A stretch of 64,000 bases of DNA from an uncultured Porphyromonadaceae bacterium (GTDB lineage: Bacteria > Bacteroidota > Bacteroidia > Bacteroidales > Muribaculaceae): contig CAMWRH010000007.1 of NCBI GenBank assembly GCA_947176605.1, positions 1 to 64,000 of the forward strand, in the 5' to 3' direction. The notes under the pieces are model-generated. The model was not told the DNA's origin, ran no database searches, and saw only the letters and a list, made by a program, of their open reading frames with translations. The position numbers and the translations under genes are program-made. This document shows, piece after piece, positions 18,952 through 30,205 of the stretch (positions within the stretch are counted from its first letter, which is position 1; each line of letters opens with the position of its first letter).

Positions 18952-19008
18952 GGGTGAAAATCGGTGTATAATGGTATTTTTTACCACTTTACACACCGAT
19001 TTTCACCC
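18952..19008 (-). terminator. Terminator of the receptor/RiPP operon
   Basis: A long near-perfect inverted repeat (GGGTGAAAATCGGTGT on one arm and its complement on the other) with a T-rich centre lies 117 bases past the receptor stop codon. CCTTTACTCTTT follows on the minus strand. Confidence 0.75.
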
Positions 19009-19124
19009 TTTCGTCAATGCTGACCGCCGCCGAAGCGCCCTGCGGCACTCTCTGAGGGGGAGCCATGCATGATTGCCCGGATGAGACGGCATGCCGGCAT
19101 CGCCCCTTGTCTCAATATGGATGT

Positions 19125-21245
19125 CTATTTCTTCAGGATGCCGGATTGGATACCATTATCGACATTGATATCCGAAGCCCGGTTGATCTGCTTGCCGTAT
19201 CTGAACGTGTAAGTCACCGAGAGGGTCACGTGTCGATGCCTTACCGACGACCATTCCGTTTCAACGCAATTGTATACCGGATCTATGACTTCGTTGATGA
19301 AGCCGCTGTAACTGCTGCTGAAGAAATTGGCTGCCTTAAGGAATATATTGAATGAATTGATGGTATATCCGGCCGTGACGGCATAATACCACATGTTTTT
19401 CCCTTTTGTTCCGGGATTGACATACCATCTGGGACTCTCCATCCCGACCCCGAATTGAAACTGGCCGAGATAATACTGAGCCCCGAAGTTTATGGGCACT
19501 GAAGAGGATTTGATAAGGGAGAAGGCTTTGTTTCGGTAGCTTTCGATGCCGACATTGGCATTGCATATAAGCGACTGGTCGAGCAACTTCAGAGTCGCGC
19601 CGATGTTGCCTGCAAATGTCGTAAAATAACCGGTATTGACAAATCTGCGTACCATCAGCGGTTGTCCGCCGGATAGTTCGGGAGTATATTCCGGAGTCAC
19701 GGGGCGGTGTCGGTGGTTGATCCACATCTTTGCCGCCAGTGATAAGTGAGATGTCCCTATCCAGTTGTAGCTTAGAGATCCCATATAGACATTTGTAGGT
19801 TTGAGATCCGGATTGCCGGTAATCACATCCAGAAGAGTTGTCTGAAACCGAGCCGTATTCAGGTCTGAAATAGAATTAGGATATGTATGCCATCCTGCCC
19901 ACAGTCTGAGAGTATGTCCGTTGGCCGGAGAGTATCCCACATTAAGGGAAGTGTTGGGATTAAAAAATGTACGTCGGGTCTTATTGAGGTCTTCAAATGA
20001 TACTTTGCCTGAAAGATTATAGTAGATTGAAATCCTGTTAATCTGGTGCGAACCTGCAAAAAGAAAACTCAGGTCGGTATTGCTGTAATCGACGTTCTGA
20101 TTATCCTGACTGAGATACTTCATTTCATCATTCATGTGCTGTCCCCCCACGGAAATGCTGAAATCATTATTCCCTTTTGTGATATAAAGCCATGCTGAGA
20201 GACTGGCATTCCATGCGTGTTCATTGATTTTATAGGAAATATCTTCAGTCTCCGTTGTGAAAGCCTGGTCATGTATGTTGCGGGAATATCCCAGTCCGGG
20301 ATAAAGCTGAAGTGATACCGATTTGCGGAGTGGAATGAATATTATTCCTTCCCAGAATCCGGAAGTCGACCTCACCCGTTTGGACACGGATGTTCTGGAA
20401 TCTTCAAAAATCTGCGGATCATAGGTATACAGACTCGTGATCGAGTTGGTAGGCGATGGTGATCCTGAAATTCCGATTGTGTTGACCACATGCAGATTAC
20501 GGCTGTTTTTGTAATGCGCTTTAAATGAGGCGAAATAATTACGCGTACGGCTCAGCGGAAGTTCGGATTTTGTGGTCACATCTATCTCCTGTGCCGGGAA
20601 GAGATATGAGCTTTCAGACTCCTTAAGTCCTCCGTCATGCAGACTTGAATACGAATAGCCACCAATCGCCTGATATGTCATGTCTTTATAGCTTGTCTTG
20701 TCATACAGGCTGTAATCTCCGGTATTACGCCAGAAACCTTGTTCGGCCACGGCTTTGGCATAACCCCCGTATTCATACTTCTTCATTATGAAATTGACCA
20801 CATTTTTAGCTCCCTGGAATCTGGGGTCTGTGGGAGTGTGTAGCACTTCTACGCGGATCACCGATGTCGGGTCCAGATTCTTGCATTCATCGGCAGATGC
20901 AGGCATATGGTCAATAAAATATGAAATAGGCTCTCCATCGAGCGTTTTGATTTCTCCGGAAGCTACATCCGCATACAGCGATGGGATAGCCATACGCTGC
21001 AGCAGGGATGAGGCCGAATAAGAGAACTTTTTAGCGTTTTTATCAGGTTCATACGCCACCCCATCCTTTATATTGTAGGAGGACGCGCCCGTAATCACGA
21101 TCTCGTCAAGTTCAGTGGCCGATGCGGTTGAATCGTTGGGGAGGGTTGTATCGGAATCCGCTTGCTGCGCAAAACCGGGAGCAGCAAAAGATAAGACCAT
21201 TACAAATGCGATCAGCGTATGGATATAGCCTCTGACTGTTCTCAT
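19125..21245 (-). CDS. TonB-dependent outer-membrane receptor
   Basis: A 706-residue protein with a signal peptide ending at PGFAQQA, then LDEIVITGASSYN (start of the plug) and VIRVEVLHTPTDPRFQGAKN (end of the plug). A barrel with many aromatic-rich strands follows and ends in HVTLSVTYTFRYG. It matches the outer-membrane beta-barrel (OMP_b-brl_3) type of receptor and lacks the N-terminal carboxypeptidase-like domain of SusC proteins. It lies 192 bases downstream of the radical SAM maturase on the same strand, with no convincing promoter between, so it probably belongs to the same operon. It could take up or secrete the modified peptide or a bound metal; this is inference. Confidence 0.88.
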   Translation of the reverse strand: MRTVRGYIHTLIAFVMVLSFAAPGFAQQADSDTTLPNDSTASATELDEIVITGASSYNIKDGVAYEPDKNAKKFSYSASSLLQRMAIPSLYADVASGEIKTLDGEPISYFIDHMPASADECKNLDPTSVIRVEVLHTPTDPRFQGAKNVVNFIMKKYEYGGYAKAVAEQGFWRNTGDYSLYDKTSYKDMTYQAIGGYSYSSLHDGGLKESESSYLFPAQEIDVTTKSELPLSRTRNYFASFKAHYKNSRNLHVVNTIGISGSPSPTNSITSLYTYDPQIFEDSRTSVSKRVRSTSGFWEGIIFIPLRKSVSLQLYPGLGYSRNIHDQAFTTETEDISYKINEHAWNASLSAWLYITKGNNDFSISVGGQHMNDEMKYLSQDNQNVDYSNTDLSFLFAGSHQINRISIYYNLSGKVSFEDLNKTRRTFFNPNTSLNVGYSPANGHTLRLWAGWHTYPNSISDLNTARFQTTLLDVITGNPDLKPTNVYMGSLSYNWIGTSHLSLAAKMWINHRHRPVTPEYTPELSGGQPLMVRRFVNTGYFTTFAGNIGATLKLLDQSLICNANVGIESYRNKAFSLIKSSSVPINFGAQYYLGQFQFGVGMESPRWYVNPGTKGKNMWYYAVTAGYTINSFNIFLKAANFFSSSYSGFINEVIDPVYNCVETEWSSVRHRHVTLSVTYTFRYGKQINRASDINVDNGIQSGILKK

Positions 21246-21437
21246 AAGCGTAGATAGATATAGGGTTAAGTGACTTTGAGAAATTGGTTTCTATTGAAGT
21301 CGCTCTTTGAATGATGTATATCAAAGTTTATTTTATTGTATGAACTGACAGTCAGTTGTTTGGGCTGCCAAACAGATTTTGCAATTCATAATATAATGAA
21401 AACTTAATATGCATCAAAAATAAATCCTTGTAGGTGC

Positions 21438-22748
21438 TTAATCTGGATTGATATTTACGATTTCAGATAATGTCCCATCAAGCAGAGCCTTTTCAAGGAT
21501 TGTATCTTCTTTTAATGCAGAGCATTGGTCGTAAATGCCGTTTTCAAAGAGATTCTTATATCGGTAGTAGCCGCATCCCGCATCGCATATCGGAAAAATT
21601 TTACAATCCTTACATTTGCCAGAAAATGGAGTGCAGCAGATCATATATCGCGTTAGAAGAGTCGTGTTTAGAGATTTTACGTCAGAAATATTCCCGATTA
21701 TTTTATCTGAAACCGAGACATCATTCCAGCATTTATATAATTCTCCTTCCGGACCAACGATATAAGAATTTTGAGAGAACATCATGCATCCTCGAGTCTG
21801 TTTTTCAGGGAAAATTGACTCAAGTATTCCTTTCTCGCGAAGAAGCGCATTTATCTCAATTAAATCTTTAGATTGTATGCAGTGAGCTGCAAGCGATCGT
21901 CCATCATTTGTATCTTCTCTGATTAAGCCGGGATAGACTCTAATCATGGAGTCATCGCGGAAATCATTATTGACCTTGGTGTAAAGGTCAATGAAATCCT
22001 GAACATTATTCTTGTTGATATTAACTCTGATGAGAATCTTGCATTCGGGGATTAGTCTTCTTACAAGCCCCACATTTTCATAAATGATATGGAATGAAGG
22101 TCTTCTGTTTGTTTTGAAGCATCTTGTTTTATTATGACTTTCTTCATTCCCATCAATGGTAATCTGAATTGAATTCAAGCCCACCTCATTGAAGAAGTTG
22201 CAGACTTCTTCATTAATCAAAGATCCATTGGTAATCATCGTTTGAGAAGAGATTCTGGGAAGATCTTCTGCTTTAAGATCCTGATAGATTTCTTTGATTT
22301 TGTCGAATGCCAAAAGAGGCTCTCCACCATACCATGTTACTGCAAGTCGCTTTGCATTTTCATGCAAACGGATGAACTTTATCAAATCAGAAATCTTTTC
22401 TGATGATATGGTTTTAGGTGAGAGTTTTGGTTCGAAACAATATGGGCAATTGAAATTACATGCCGTAGTAGGAGCTATAACAAGACCCAACGTTGATTGA
22501 TCATAATTCCTACTCTGGAATTTGAGGTTCTGCATGTTATAGAAATCGTATTTGGTTTTTTCCGATTCGATAACATGTCTCTCAATCAAGTAGTTTATCG
22601 TGTCTGTGTCAATTCGGTTCCAATCCCTATTTGATAATATATCTATCAGTTCTTCTTCGACTTTACCGAAGAAGCCAGACTGAGCGTTATAGATATATCC
22701 TATGTGTCCCCGTTTGAACAGATGCGTATACAATCCAATGATATACAT
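21438..22748 (-). CDS. Radical SAM/SPASM peptide maturase
   Basis: A 436-residue enzyme. TTACNFNCPYCFEP (about residues 94-106) is the CX3CX2C motif for the radical SAM iron-sulfur cluster. VTWYGGEPLLAFDKI and ITIDGNEESHNKTR are core barrel motifs. A SPASM-type C-terminus carries many cysteines (CMMF, KCWND, CCTPFSGKCKDCKIFPICDAG, QCSAL) for auxiliary clusters. The N-terminal 90 residues resemble a peptide-recognition region. Such enzymes install thioether or other crosslinks on ribosomal peptides. The precursor gene lies 240 bases upstream, so the pair forms a RiPP cluster. Base composition is lower in G+C than in the housekeeping genes. Confidence 0.92.
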   Translation of the reverse strand: MYIIGLYTHLFKRGHIGYIYNAQSGFFGKVEEELIDILSNRDWNRIDTDTINYLIERHVIESEKTKYDFYNMQNLKFQSRNYDQSTLGLVIAPTTACNFNCPYCFEPKLSPKTISSEKISDLIKFIRLHENAKRLAVTWYGGEPLLAFDKIKEIYQDLKAEDLPRISSQTMITNGSLINEEVCNFFNEVGLNSIQITIDGNEESHNKTRCFKTNRRPSFHIIYENVGLVRRLIPECKILIRVNINKNNVQDFIDLYTKVNNDFRDDSMIRVYPGLIREDTNDGRSLAAHCIQSKDLIEINALLREKGILESIFPEKQTRGCMMFSQNSYIVGPEGELYKCWNDVSVSDKIIGNISDVKSLNTTLLTRYMICCTPFSGKCKDCKIFPICDAGCGYYRYKNLFENGIYDQCSALKEDTILEKALLDGTLSEIVNINPD

Positions 22749-22772
22749 ATGTCAAAAGTTTTTGTGATTATT

Positions 22773-22806
22773 ATAGTTCGGGATGATTTCAATCATCCCG
22801 AACTAT
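22773..22806 (-). terminator. Perfect hairpin between precursor and maturase
   Basis: A 16-bp perfect stem (ATAGTTCGGGATGATT and its complement) with a two-base centre lies 25 bases before the maturase start. No T-run follows, so it may act as a partial terminator or RNA-stability element that sets a high precursor-to-enzyme ratio. Confidence 0.65.
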
Positions 22807-22988
22807 GGAAAGGTACTATTTAAAGTACGAGATGCTTGATGCAGTAGGGTAGATTACCTGTATGTAAGTTAAATATCAAATGTCATGGAGCACGCATTCA
22901 AGTCGAGTAAATATCTATATGATAATTTCTCAGGCTTAAGCATGAAACTTATGGTTTCTGAAATCTTACATATGGCCTACGATTTTTC

Positions 22989-23195
22989 TTAGCCCTGCAG
23001 ACTTTTACCAGTACACGTTGAGTGGGTTGGACAGGTATTGGACGGACAGTTTTCCCCACATACCAGCTTCGGGCAATTTACATTGCAAAGCTGCGCCGCT
23101 TCACAACCGCTTCCCGTGATACCACCGGTTAGATCAAGGAGACTATCCTCAATCATTGACTCCTCATGGAGTACCTCAATAAAGAATCTCTTCAT
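22989..23195 (-). CDS. Cys-rich RiPP precursor peptide
   Basis: A 68-residue peptide. The leader (MKRFFIEVLHEESMIEDSLL) is acidic and ends in DLTGG, resembling the glycine-pair leaders of Bacteroidales radical SAM targets. The core carries seven cysteines spaced 5, 3, 4, 3, 4 and 5 residues apart, with Thr, Asn and Pro between them. The position before a SPASM maturase and the strong own promoter support a modified natural product. The modification class (sactipeptide, ranthipeptide or other) cannot be told from sequence. No protease or ABC exporter gene is adjacent. Confidence 0.85.
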   Translation of the reverse strand: MKRFFIEVLHEESMIEDSLLDLTGGITGSGCEAAQLCNVNCPKLVCGENCPSNTCPTHSTCTGKSLQG

Positions 23196-23348
23196 TACGT
23201 TTGGTGTTTTTTGTGAAAATTATGATAGTTAACTCTATGAGGCAAATAAGCCCCATTTTTATAAAAGTAATGACTGACGGTATTATTAGAAGGCTATTTG
23301 ATGAATAAGCTTCTCTTGATTAATACAGTGTGATTTTACTTTCATTTG

Positions 23349-23380
23349 CAAATATATGTACAAATATTGATAATGACAAA
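23349..23380 (-). promoter_or_regulatory. Promoter of the RiPP precursor
   Basis: The minus strand reads TTTG, 20 bases, TATATTTG, a complete consensus. It predicts a leader of about 150 bases before the precursor ATG. Confidence 0.7.
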
Positions 23381-23608
23381 TTTATTAGAGTTGATTTACA
23401 AAAATTAACATAGTAGGAGTGATGATAGCTGTTCACCAAATCTTAATATTAACTCACATGCGGGGAGTGTCATAAATATATCGGTTCTAAATAAAATGAC
23501 TATACGATGTGGGATTACTTCTTGAAGTGGTCAAACCATATGACAAATTGAAATACGGACCTCCGTGTCAATGCCGGGTGGCATCGGCAGCAGGGTAATG
23601 ACTATTTA
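23381..23608. other. Intergenic region upstream of the RiPP promoter
   Basis: AT-rich, with no supported gene. It lies between the precursor promoter and the hairpin that ends the next transcription unit. Confidence 0.5.
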
Positions 23609-23667
23609 ATAACGTCCGGAATTGACGGGATGTGTATGCGGCACATCCCGTCAATTCCGGACGTTAT
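23609..23667 (-). terminator. 26-bp perfect hairpin after Ig-like lipoprotein gene
   Basis: The arms 23609-23634 and 23642-23667 are perfectly complementary around a seven-base loop, starting 26 bases past the stop codon. The sequence after it on the minus strand is TTAAATAG, so there is no classical U-run. Confidence 0.7.
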
Positions 23668-23692
23668 CTGTGAATGTCAGAAGCTGTTAGGG

Positions 23693-25714
23693 TTACTGCA
23701 GACGGCTTGAGGGGAACTGATTGTAGAAATCATCCTCGTCGTCCTCTTCTTCGGGGTTGGTCTGGTTGTTGTTGCGCTCGTTCTTGCGCGGTGTGGGCTT
23801 GTTCTTGAGCAGGGTCGAGGGTTTCATCTCGTCGGCCGGTGTGTCGAACACGCGCCAGGTCTCTTCCTTGTTCCAGTTCTGTTTTACGGATATGGATTTG
23901 GGATAGTAGAATGCCGGTTCGGGCTGGCGCCCTTCGAGTATGTCGCCCGAGTCCCAGCGGCCGTTGCCGTTGAGGTCGGCCACGATGCGGAAGTAGAACT
24001 TGCCGGGCTGCAGATGGTTGAATCTCACCCGTCCTCCTTCGAGAGGCATACGGCGTGTCGGCGCATCCGACTGGCTCAGGATTTCCACAAATGCCGGAAG
24101 CGCGGCGGGCCAGTCAGCCACATTCAGTATCAGCGAACAGTATTCCTTTTCGGCCTTTGTGCTGAATTCCTGACTGAACGGTGCCGTAGAGAGACCGTAG
24201 ATGCTCTCCATGGCAAGGGTATCGGCTGAAAGGCGGTATTTAGTGCCGTATTTCCACGGGCGCTCGATGCGGTATAGGCGCGGATTGAGCGAATCGCGTT
24301 GCAGACGGGGGCGCCCGGTGTCGGTCCAAAGGGTATCCACGAGTTCTTCGAGCCGGAACGCCGCCGAGTCCAGGCGTGCCAGAGGTGCGTCGGTCTGAAT
24401 CAGCAGCGGGCGGTCGACATCAAGCTGACTGCTGACCAGACTGTACTGCATCAGTTTTACCGGCGGCGGGGTAGTGTCGGCCTCCGCCTCCTTCTTTTTC
24501 TTGTCGGCCTTGGGAGCCTTCGGTTTGCGGGGGCGGTTGGTAGTGAGGCGCAGCGTGTCGCTCACGGTAATGTAGCGGCTCAGCGAGTCGAGTTTCTGAT
24601 ACCCCACGGCCAGGCGCAGCGTGTCGGTAGCGATGATGCGCGGATCCTTGATCCACAGCGAGATGGTATCGGCCCCTTCGGAGCGCTCCATCACATACCA
24701 GTCGGCGGCATCATCGATTCCGGCAAGCGCGAAAGTGGGTGCCGGACGGTTGGGCGCGTTGAACACCAGATTGATGCGTGTGGAATCCTGACGTGTATAC
24801 GAACTTACAAACTGCTGTTTCCTGTCGGTCAGAAACGAGCGGAGCAGCAGGTCGTTGGGAAGGAAAACGGTGCGCGGGCGGGTGACGATACTGTCGACTG
24901 TGCCGAGTTTGGTATTGAAGATGGTATCGGTGGCGGTGGCGCTTTCGGAGTATGGCTCTACCACCGTCTCATAGAAAGCCATCTCCTCTTCGGGGGAGGA
25001 GAAGAGATAGTCGGAATTGGTATCATCAAGTGCATATACGCGGTAACGTCCGGGAGCCAGACCCTCGATAGAGAAGCGTCCGCGGTCGTCGGTGCGGGCC
25101 ACGCGGTCAAACATCCGGTGGAAGATTGCGGGCAGGGCCTGCATATTGGCCGTAGTGTCGGATAGCGGAGGGAGGGGGCGCACATCGGGTATCATCACCG
25201 AGTCGGCATCGTAGGCCACGCGGTGCACGCCTACGATCTTGGACTGCATCGGTTCCATACCTAAGGCCGAGAGCACGCGTCCGGCGATGCGCAGCGAATC
25301 GACCACAGGACCGGTGGAAAACGTATATGAGAAATTCACCAGCGGATTCGCCTCATTGTTATCCTCGATGGCATCAGCGAAATCGATGGTATAAGTGGTA
25401 TTCGGGAGCAGCGAATCGGTGAAACTCACCGTCACGCGTCGCCCCTGCGAGGCCACACGCGGAACGCTTTTCGACGGAGGCGACACCACCACCTTCTGCA
25501 TGGCATCCTTAACGTTTACCAATTCGTCGAAATCTATGTTGACCTTATCGGCAGAGAGGGGCACATTTGCCGAGTTCGGAGCGGGATTAGCGCGCACGAA
25601 TCTTGGCGGCTGCTCATCGCGGGCGCCCCCCGAAGGATTGCCGATGCTGGCGCAGGCCGCGGCGAGCAACGTCACCGTCGCCAGCAGTGCGATATGAAGA
25701 GAATTCCATTTCAT
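23693..25714 (-). CDS. Ig-like domain lipoprotein
   Basis: A 673-residue protein starting at 25714 with a lipoprotein signal (LLATVTLLAAACAS). An SbsA/Big_5-type Ig-like domain follows: PPRFVRANPAPNSANVP, FDELVNVKDAMQKVVVSPP and LPNTTYTIDFADAIEDNN. Later segments include GLAPGRYRVYALDDTNSDY and FYFRIVADLNGNGRWDSG, like other beta-sandwich repeats. It is a common Bacteroidetes cell-envelope protein of unknown role. A TAAATTTG box at 25720-25727 lies so close to the ATG that the message may be leaderless. Confidence 0.85.
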   Translation of the reverse strand: MKWNSLHIALLATVTLLAAACASIGNPSGGARDEQPPRFVRANPAPNSANVPLSADKVNIDFDELVNVKDAMQKVVVSPPSKSVPRVASQGRRVTVSFTDSLLPNTTYTIDFADAIEDNNEANPLVNFSYTFSTGPVVDSLRIAGRVLSALGMEPMQSKIVGVHRVAYDADSVMIPDVRPLPPLSDTTANMQALPAIFHRMFDRVARTDDRGRFSIEGLAPGRYRVYALDDTNSDYLFSSPEEEMAFYETVVEPYSESATATDTIFNTKLGTVDSIVTRPRTVFLPNDLLLRSFLTDRKQQFVSSYTRQDSTRINLVFNAPNRPAPTFALAGIDDAADWYVMERSEGADTISLWIKDPRIIATDTLRLAVGYQKLDSLSRYITVSDTLRLTTNRPRKPKAPKADKKKKEAEADTTPPPVKLMQYSLVSSQLDVDRPLLIQTDAPLARLDSAAFRLEELVDTLWTDTGRPRLQRDSLNPRLYRIERPWKYGTKYRLSADTLAMESIYGLSTAPFSQEFSTKAEKEYCSLILNVADWPAALPAFVEILSQSDAPTRRMPLEGGRVRFNHLQPGKFYFRIVADLNGNGRWDSGDILEGRQPEPAFYYPKSISVKQNWNKEETWRVFDTPADEMKPSTLLKNKPTPRKNERNNNQTNPEEEDDEDDFYNQFPSSRLQ

Positions 25715-25880
25715 GACTGCAAATTTAGCGATTTGCCTCCATTCTACCACCAGTTAAGTCAAGAAAAAGCATCCGGCATCCGGGAAGTCAGACGCCGGAT
25801 GCCTGTCTGGCACGAATCCGACAATGAGGTAGACGACTATGAGCCGCATCCGGCCACAGTGTCTAACGTTCTCGGCGGGG

Positions 25881-25926
25881 AGGAAAAAGACAGCCGCGGC
25901 AAGCGGTGAGGCTTATCGCGGCTGTC
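25881..25926 (-). terminator. Terminator of the frdCAB operon
   Basis: The stem GACAGCCGCG / CGCGGCTGTC (25889-25898 and 25917-25926) is followed on the minus strand by CTTTTTCC, 32 bases past the frdB stop. Confidence 0.85.
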
Positions 25927-25957
25927 GGTATGGGAAGTGTAGGGAGTGGCCGGAGGC

Positions 25958-26713
25958 TTACTCCTTGCACTTGGCGGCGATGAAGTGGCGGTTCATGCGG
26001 CCGATGTTGTAGAGCTTGATGTTCTTCGGGCACTCGGCGGAGCAGGCACCGGTGTTGGTGCAGTTGCCGAAGCCGAGTTCGTCCATCTTGGCTACCATGG
26101 CGCGCACGCGGCGGTCCTTCTCCACGGCACCCTGCGGGAGCAGGGCGAGCTGGCTGATCTTGGCCGACACGAAGAGCATGGCCGAACCGTTCTTACATGC
26201 TGCCACGCATGCACCGCAGCCGATGCAGCTGGCCGAGTCCATCGACTCGTCGGCGTTGACCTTCGAGATCGGGAGGTCATTGGCATCCTGGGCGCCGCCG
26301 CAGTTGAAGCTGACGTAGCCGCCGGCCTGCTGGATCTTGTCGAACGCGTTGCGGTCGACCATCAGGTCCTTGATAACCGGGAAAGCGGCCGAACGCCAGG
26401 GCTCCACCGTGATGGTCTCGCCATCCTTGAAGCGGCGCATATAGAGCTGGCAGGTAGTGGCACCTGTAGCCGGGCCGTGCGGGTGACCGTTGATATAGAG
26501 CGAGCACATGCCGCAGATACCCTCGCGGCAATCGTGGTCGAATACGATGGGCTCCTCATGATTCTCCACGAGCTGCTCGTTGAGGATGTCAAGAGTTTCG
26601 AGGAAAGAAGTGTCAGGGGTAGTCTCGACATTCATATAAGTCTTAAACTCGCCCTTCTCCCGAGGTCCGGCCTGACGCCACACCTTGAGATTGACTTTCA
26701 TTATATCATCCAT
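25958..26713 (-). CDS. frdB: Fumarate reductase/succinate dehydrogenase iron-sulfur subunit
   Basis: A 251-residue protein with three cluster motifs: CREGICGMC with a later Cys for the 2Fe-2S cluster, [11 protein letters not shown] for 4Fe-4S, and [12 protein letters not shown] for 3Fe-4S. It passes electrons between flavoprotein and membrane cytochrome at the inner face of the membrane. It is the last gene of the C-A-B operon, 29 bases after the flavoprotein gene. In gut Bacteroidales the complex mainly runs as fumarate reductase, yielding succinate. Confidence 0.96.
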   Translation of the reverse strand: MDDIMKVNLKVWRQAGPREKGEFKTYMNVETTPDTSFLETLDILNEQLVENHEEPIVFDHDCREGICGMCSLYINGHPHGPATGATTCQLYMRRFKDGETITVEPWRSAAFPVIKDLMVDRNAFDKIQQAGGYVSFNCGGAQDANDLPISKVNADESMDSASCIGCGACVAACKNGSAMLFVSAKISQLALLPQGAVEKDRRVRAMVAKMDELGFGNCTNTGACSAECPKNIKLYNIGRMNRHFIAAKCKE

Positions 26714-26742
26714 TGTGTTGTCTGTGTGTGTTTTAGAGAGGT

Positions 26743-28770
<2,028 letters not shown>

Positions 28771-28787
28771 ATCGTCAGTGAAATGAT

Positions 28788-29774
28788 TTATTTACGGGTG
28801 GAAGGAGCTGCCACACCAGCGGAGGGAGCCACGGCATCCTCGTCGACAACGGGATGCGATTCGAGATAATCGATGAAGTCGACCTGATGCTGCAGAAAGT
28901 TGATCATCCCCTCGTACTTGTCGCCGAAATAAGCGGCGGCCTGGGGATTCTGCATCTGCTGGTACTGACCCTTTACCATCTGCACATACTCATCGTAGCT
29001 TGCCGACGAGAGGGCCTGCACGGCGGCGGGGCCGAAGTCGTCCTCATACTCGGGCACTACCATATCCTTGTACTGCTCGCGGAGCTGGGGATCGTTGAGA
29101 TAGTGGTGACGGTGGGCATTGACAGTGAACACGATACCCTCGGCGATAAAGAGAGCCACCACGATAGAGCACCACCATGTGCCGATCTTCTTCAGACGCG
29201 GGATCCATACAGTGCTGTCCCAGCCTACAGACTGGAACATAGACCAGATACCGTGGTTGAGGTGGAACCAGAGAGCCACGAAACCGATGCAGTACACGAT
29301 AAGAGTCCAGGGCTGCTGGAAGGCTTCCTGCAGGAAGAGGGTGCCGGCTGCGGCGGGGATTTTCGTGTGCTCACCGAGGATTTCCACGAGCTGCATCTTG
29401 GCCCAGAACTGGATCATGTGCACCACGAGGAATGCCAGGATTACGATACCGAGCACGAGCATGTTCTGCGACGACCACTCCACCGTCTTCGGACGGCGAG
29501 ACACGGCATAGCGCTCGTGGCCGCGTGCGCGGCGGTTCTGCAGCGTCAGCATGACGGCATAGATGATGTGAACGACGATAAACGCTGCCAGACCGGCCGA
29601 GGCGATCAGCGCATACCAGTTAGCCCCAAGGAAGAGGCAGACTGAGTTGTAGGCTGCGGGCCAGGCGATGGCGACTGCGTTCATCAAACAGTGAAAAGTC
29701 AGGAACAGTACCAGCACGGCACCAGTGATGGCCATGATGAACTTACGTCCTACTGAAGAGTTTGATAACCACAT
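28788..29774 (-). CDS. frdC: Fumarate reductase/succinate dehydrogenase cytochrome b subunit
   Basis: A 328-residue membrane protein with five hydrophobic segments and conserved histidines ([29 protein letters not shown]) fitting a di-haem cytochrome b that anchors the complex and handles menaquinone. After the last membrane segment (about residue 220) comes a soluble tail of about 100 residues rich in Gln, Tyr and Asp, of unknown role. It is first in the operon, downstream of the promoter at 29925-29955. Confidence 0.92.
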   Translation of the reverse strand: MWLSNSSVGRKFIMAITGAVLVLFLTFHCLMNAVAIAWPAAYNSVCLFLGANWYALIASAGLAAFIVVHIIYAVMLTLQNRRARGHERYAVSRRPKTVEWSSQNMLVLGIVILAFLVVHMIQFWAKMQLVEILGEHTKIPAAAGTLFLQEAFQQPWTLIVYCIGFVALWFHLNHGIWSMFQSVGWDSTVWIPRLKKIGTWWCSIVVALFIAEGIVFTVNAHRHHYLNDPQLREQYKDMVVPEYEDDFGPAAVQALSSASYDEYVQMVKGQYQQMQNPQAAAYFGDKYEGMINFLQHQVDFIDYLESHPVVDEDAVAPSAGVAAPSTRK

Positions 29775-29924
29775 AGCAGTTCTGTAAAATTTTAGAGTTT
29801 TATTTAATTGTTTTTGATTTTCAGACTCTGTTTCATGACAGATTTATGCAGTATCGGCCACTTCGGAAGCGTGATTGCACGCGGGTCGGGAGGTGCTGAC
29901 ACGGCATAGCCCGGTCAATAACTG

Positions 29925-29955
29925 CAAAATTATTATAAATCTATCTATCCACAAA
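29925..29955 (-). promoter_or_regulatory. Promoter of frdCAB
   Basis: The minus strand reads TTTG, 19 bases, TAATTTTG, a full consensus. The predicted leader is about 145 bases. Confidence 0.65.
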
Positions 29956-29983
29956 GAAAAAGACTTAAAAAATTGGCACCGCC

Positions 29984-29999
29984 TACCTAAAAATGAGTA
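29984..29999. repeat. Direct repeat, copy 1 (flanks AAA-ATPase)
   Basis: TACCTAAAAATGAGTA occurs here and again, identical, at 31350-31365, bracketing the AAA-ATPase gene. Confidence 0.85.
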
Positions 30000-30009
30000 T
30001 CGCCCCTGC

Positions 30010-30050
30010 CGCGCCCCCTCGCCGCTGCCCCCTCGCAGGCGGGGGGCGCG
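30010..30050. repeat. GC-rich palindrome
   Basis: CGCGCCCCC and GGGGGCGCG arms enclose about 23 GC-rich bases. It resembles the hairpin beside the IS110 gene at 6564. No T-run follows on either side. Confidence 0.5.
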
Positions 30051-30205
30051 CCGGGATGTGAGACTGTGGATGGAAGGTGTATTGGCACGCGGCGGCATGA
30101 TGCCTGGATATGCCGATATATATGTGTATATATGTGCGGTCTTAATGCGGAAATGTCGCGGAAATGTGTTATATTTGCAATCTAATCAAACCCGCAGATA
30201 TCCCC

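Noticed and set aside
22869-22943. 24-codon minus-strand frame between precursor and maturase as a second RiPP peptide
   Set aside because: It has one cysteine only, no leader motif and no ribosome-binding signal.
22885-22992. 35-codon plus-strand frame between precursor and maturase
   Set aside because: It lies opposite the RiPP transcript, lacks a promoter and overlaps the precursor end; length and composition give no support.
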